From NCBI GenBank assembly GCA_035513995.1, contig DATKBL010000124.1, positions 1 through 6,097 on the forward strand: 6,097 bases of DNA. Direction: 5' to 3'. Below, one piece after another: positions 5,731 to 6,097 of this stretch (its first letter is position 1; each line of letters opens with the position of its first letter). This stretch comes from DASUTW01 sp035513995. Lineage in GTDB: Bacteria > Actinomycetota > UBA4738 > CALAEC01. A model generated the notes under the pieces. It was given only the letters and a program-made list of their open reading frames with translations. It searched no databases and had not been told where the DNA came from. The position numbers and the translations under genes are program-made.

Positions 5731-5757
5731 TCAAGGGCCTCGGCAGCAGGCCGATGC
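5731..5757 (+). promoter_or_regulatory. Candidate sigma-28 (FliA/WhiG-type) promoter of the response regulator
   Basis: TCAA (5731-5734), a 15-base spacer and GCCGATGC (5750-5757) match the TAAA-N15-GCCGATAA consensus shared by FliA and WhiG sigma factors: three of four -35 bases and six of eight -10 bases, with exact spacing. The predicted start of transcription is near 5764, leaving a leader of about ten bases that just includes the ribosome site. If real, the regulator belongs to a motility or sporulation regulon. The assignment rests on consensus matching alone. Confidence 0.45.
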
Positions 5758-5764
5758 CTCAGAT

Positions 5765-5769
5765 GAGGT
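5765..5769 (+). promoter_or_regulatory. Ribosome binding site of the response regulator
   Basis: GAGGT is followed by four bases and then ATG 5774, fixing this start. It is preferred over the in-frame GTG at 5768, which overlaps the site itself. Confidence 0.65.
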
Positions 5770-5773
5770 GTCG

Positions 5774-6097
5774 ATGACCACAGAGACGACGACGGTACGC
5801 GTCCTCCTGGTCGACGACGTGTCGGCCAGCCGGGAGACGCTCCGACGCGCGCTCGCCTTCGACCGGCACATCGAGGTCGTGGGCGAGGCGGGCTCGGGCC
5901 CCGAGGCCGTGGAGAAGGCCGAGAAGCTCAGACCCGACCTCGTGCTGATGGACGTACGGATGCCCGACGGCGACGGCGTCGATGCAACCCGTCACATCGT
6001 CAACCGGTTCCCGCAGATCCGAGTGATCGCGCTCACCGCCCATGACGACGTGGACACGGTCCGCGACATGCTCACCGCCGGCGCCACCGGCTACGCG
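5774..6097 (+). CDS. Response regulator, receiver domain (3' end outside window)
   Basis: The first 108 residues form an almost complete CheY-like receiver domain. After MTTETTT, strand 1 VRVLLVDD (8-15) supplies the acidic pair Asp14/Asp15. LVLMDVRMPDGDGVDA (56-71) contains the phospho-acceptor Asp60 and the M-P-x-x-x-G loop. VIALTAHDD (84-92) supplies the conserved Thr88. AGATGYA (102-108) stops just before the position of the invariant lysine. The AEKLRPDLVLMDVRMP and AGATGY segments resemble the NarL/FixJ subgroup, whose members usually carry a C-terminal LuxR-type helix-turn-helix. The output domain is outside the window, so DNA binding is an inference. The protein is cytoplasmic and activated by a histidine kinase not seen here. 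The gene is divergent from the glycosylase, with a Shine-Dalgarno site, a possible sigma-28-type promoter and two inverted repeats upstream. Confidence 0.93.
   Translation, partial: MTTETTTVRVLLVDDVSASRETLRRALAFDRHIEVVGEAGSGPEAVEKAEKLRPDLVLMDVRMPDGDGVDATRHIVNRFPQIRVIALTAHDDVDTVRDMLTAGATGYA

Noticed and set aside
5759..6043. A 94-codon minus-strand frame opposite the response regulator
   Set aside because: The + strand encodes a textbook receiver domain across the same bases; the antisense product has no recognisable feature.

Overview
This 6.1-kb window is very GC-rich, densely coding chromosomal DNA, most likely from an Actinomycetota member. The evidence is the codon bias (G or C at nearly every third position) and the gene set: an actinobacterial-type nicotinate phosphoribosyltransferase C-terminus, a PAC2-family protein, a CCC1/VIT transporter, and a family-5 Fe-S uracil-DNA glycosylase. 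A sigma-28/WhiG-type promoter candidate would suggest a motile or developmental lineage. The class (perhaps Thermoleophilia-like) is a guess. I see no tRNA, rRNA, IS element, CRISPR array or phage gene, and no gene-free stretch over 300 bases.

Layout. Positions 1-1884 are a rightward block: the 3' end of a probable pncB (NAD salvage), then a PAC2-family protein, then a VIT-family Fe/Mn transporter that starts inside the PAC2 stop codon. Positions 1885-5634 are a leftward block, read from right to left: family-5 uracil-DNA glycosylase, an unrecognised small four-helix membrane protein, a full ABC exporter half-transporter (TMD-NBD), and 6-phosphogluconolactonase (pgl). The two blocks converge with no intergenic base: the two TGA stops abut and form TGATCA, and an imperfect inverted repeat spans them. 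Positions 5635-5773 are a 139-base divergent intergenic region. Positions 5774-6097 hold the receiver domain of a rightward response regulator cut by the window end.

How the genes relate. Tight spacing (overlaps of 4 bases, gaps of about 10-45 bases) suggests two operons of functionally mixed housekeeping genes. Pgl is not next to zwf/opcA, its frequent partners, within this window. The VIT and ABC proteins are membrane transporters, the glycosylase is DNA repair, and nothing ties them into one pathway.

The most interesting region is 5671-5773. It carries two consecutive inverted repeats, then a good TCAA-N15-GCCGATGC match to sigma-28/WhiG promoters, then a Shine-Dalgarno site and the response regulator. 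A 17-codon reading frame there also ends in an ATGA overlap with the regulator's start. I found no convincing new multi-gene system; the other findings concern start sites, gene junctions and an unrecognised small membrane protein.
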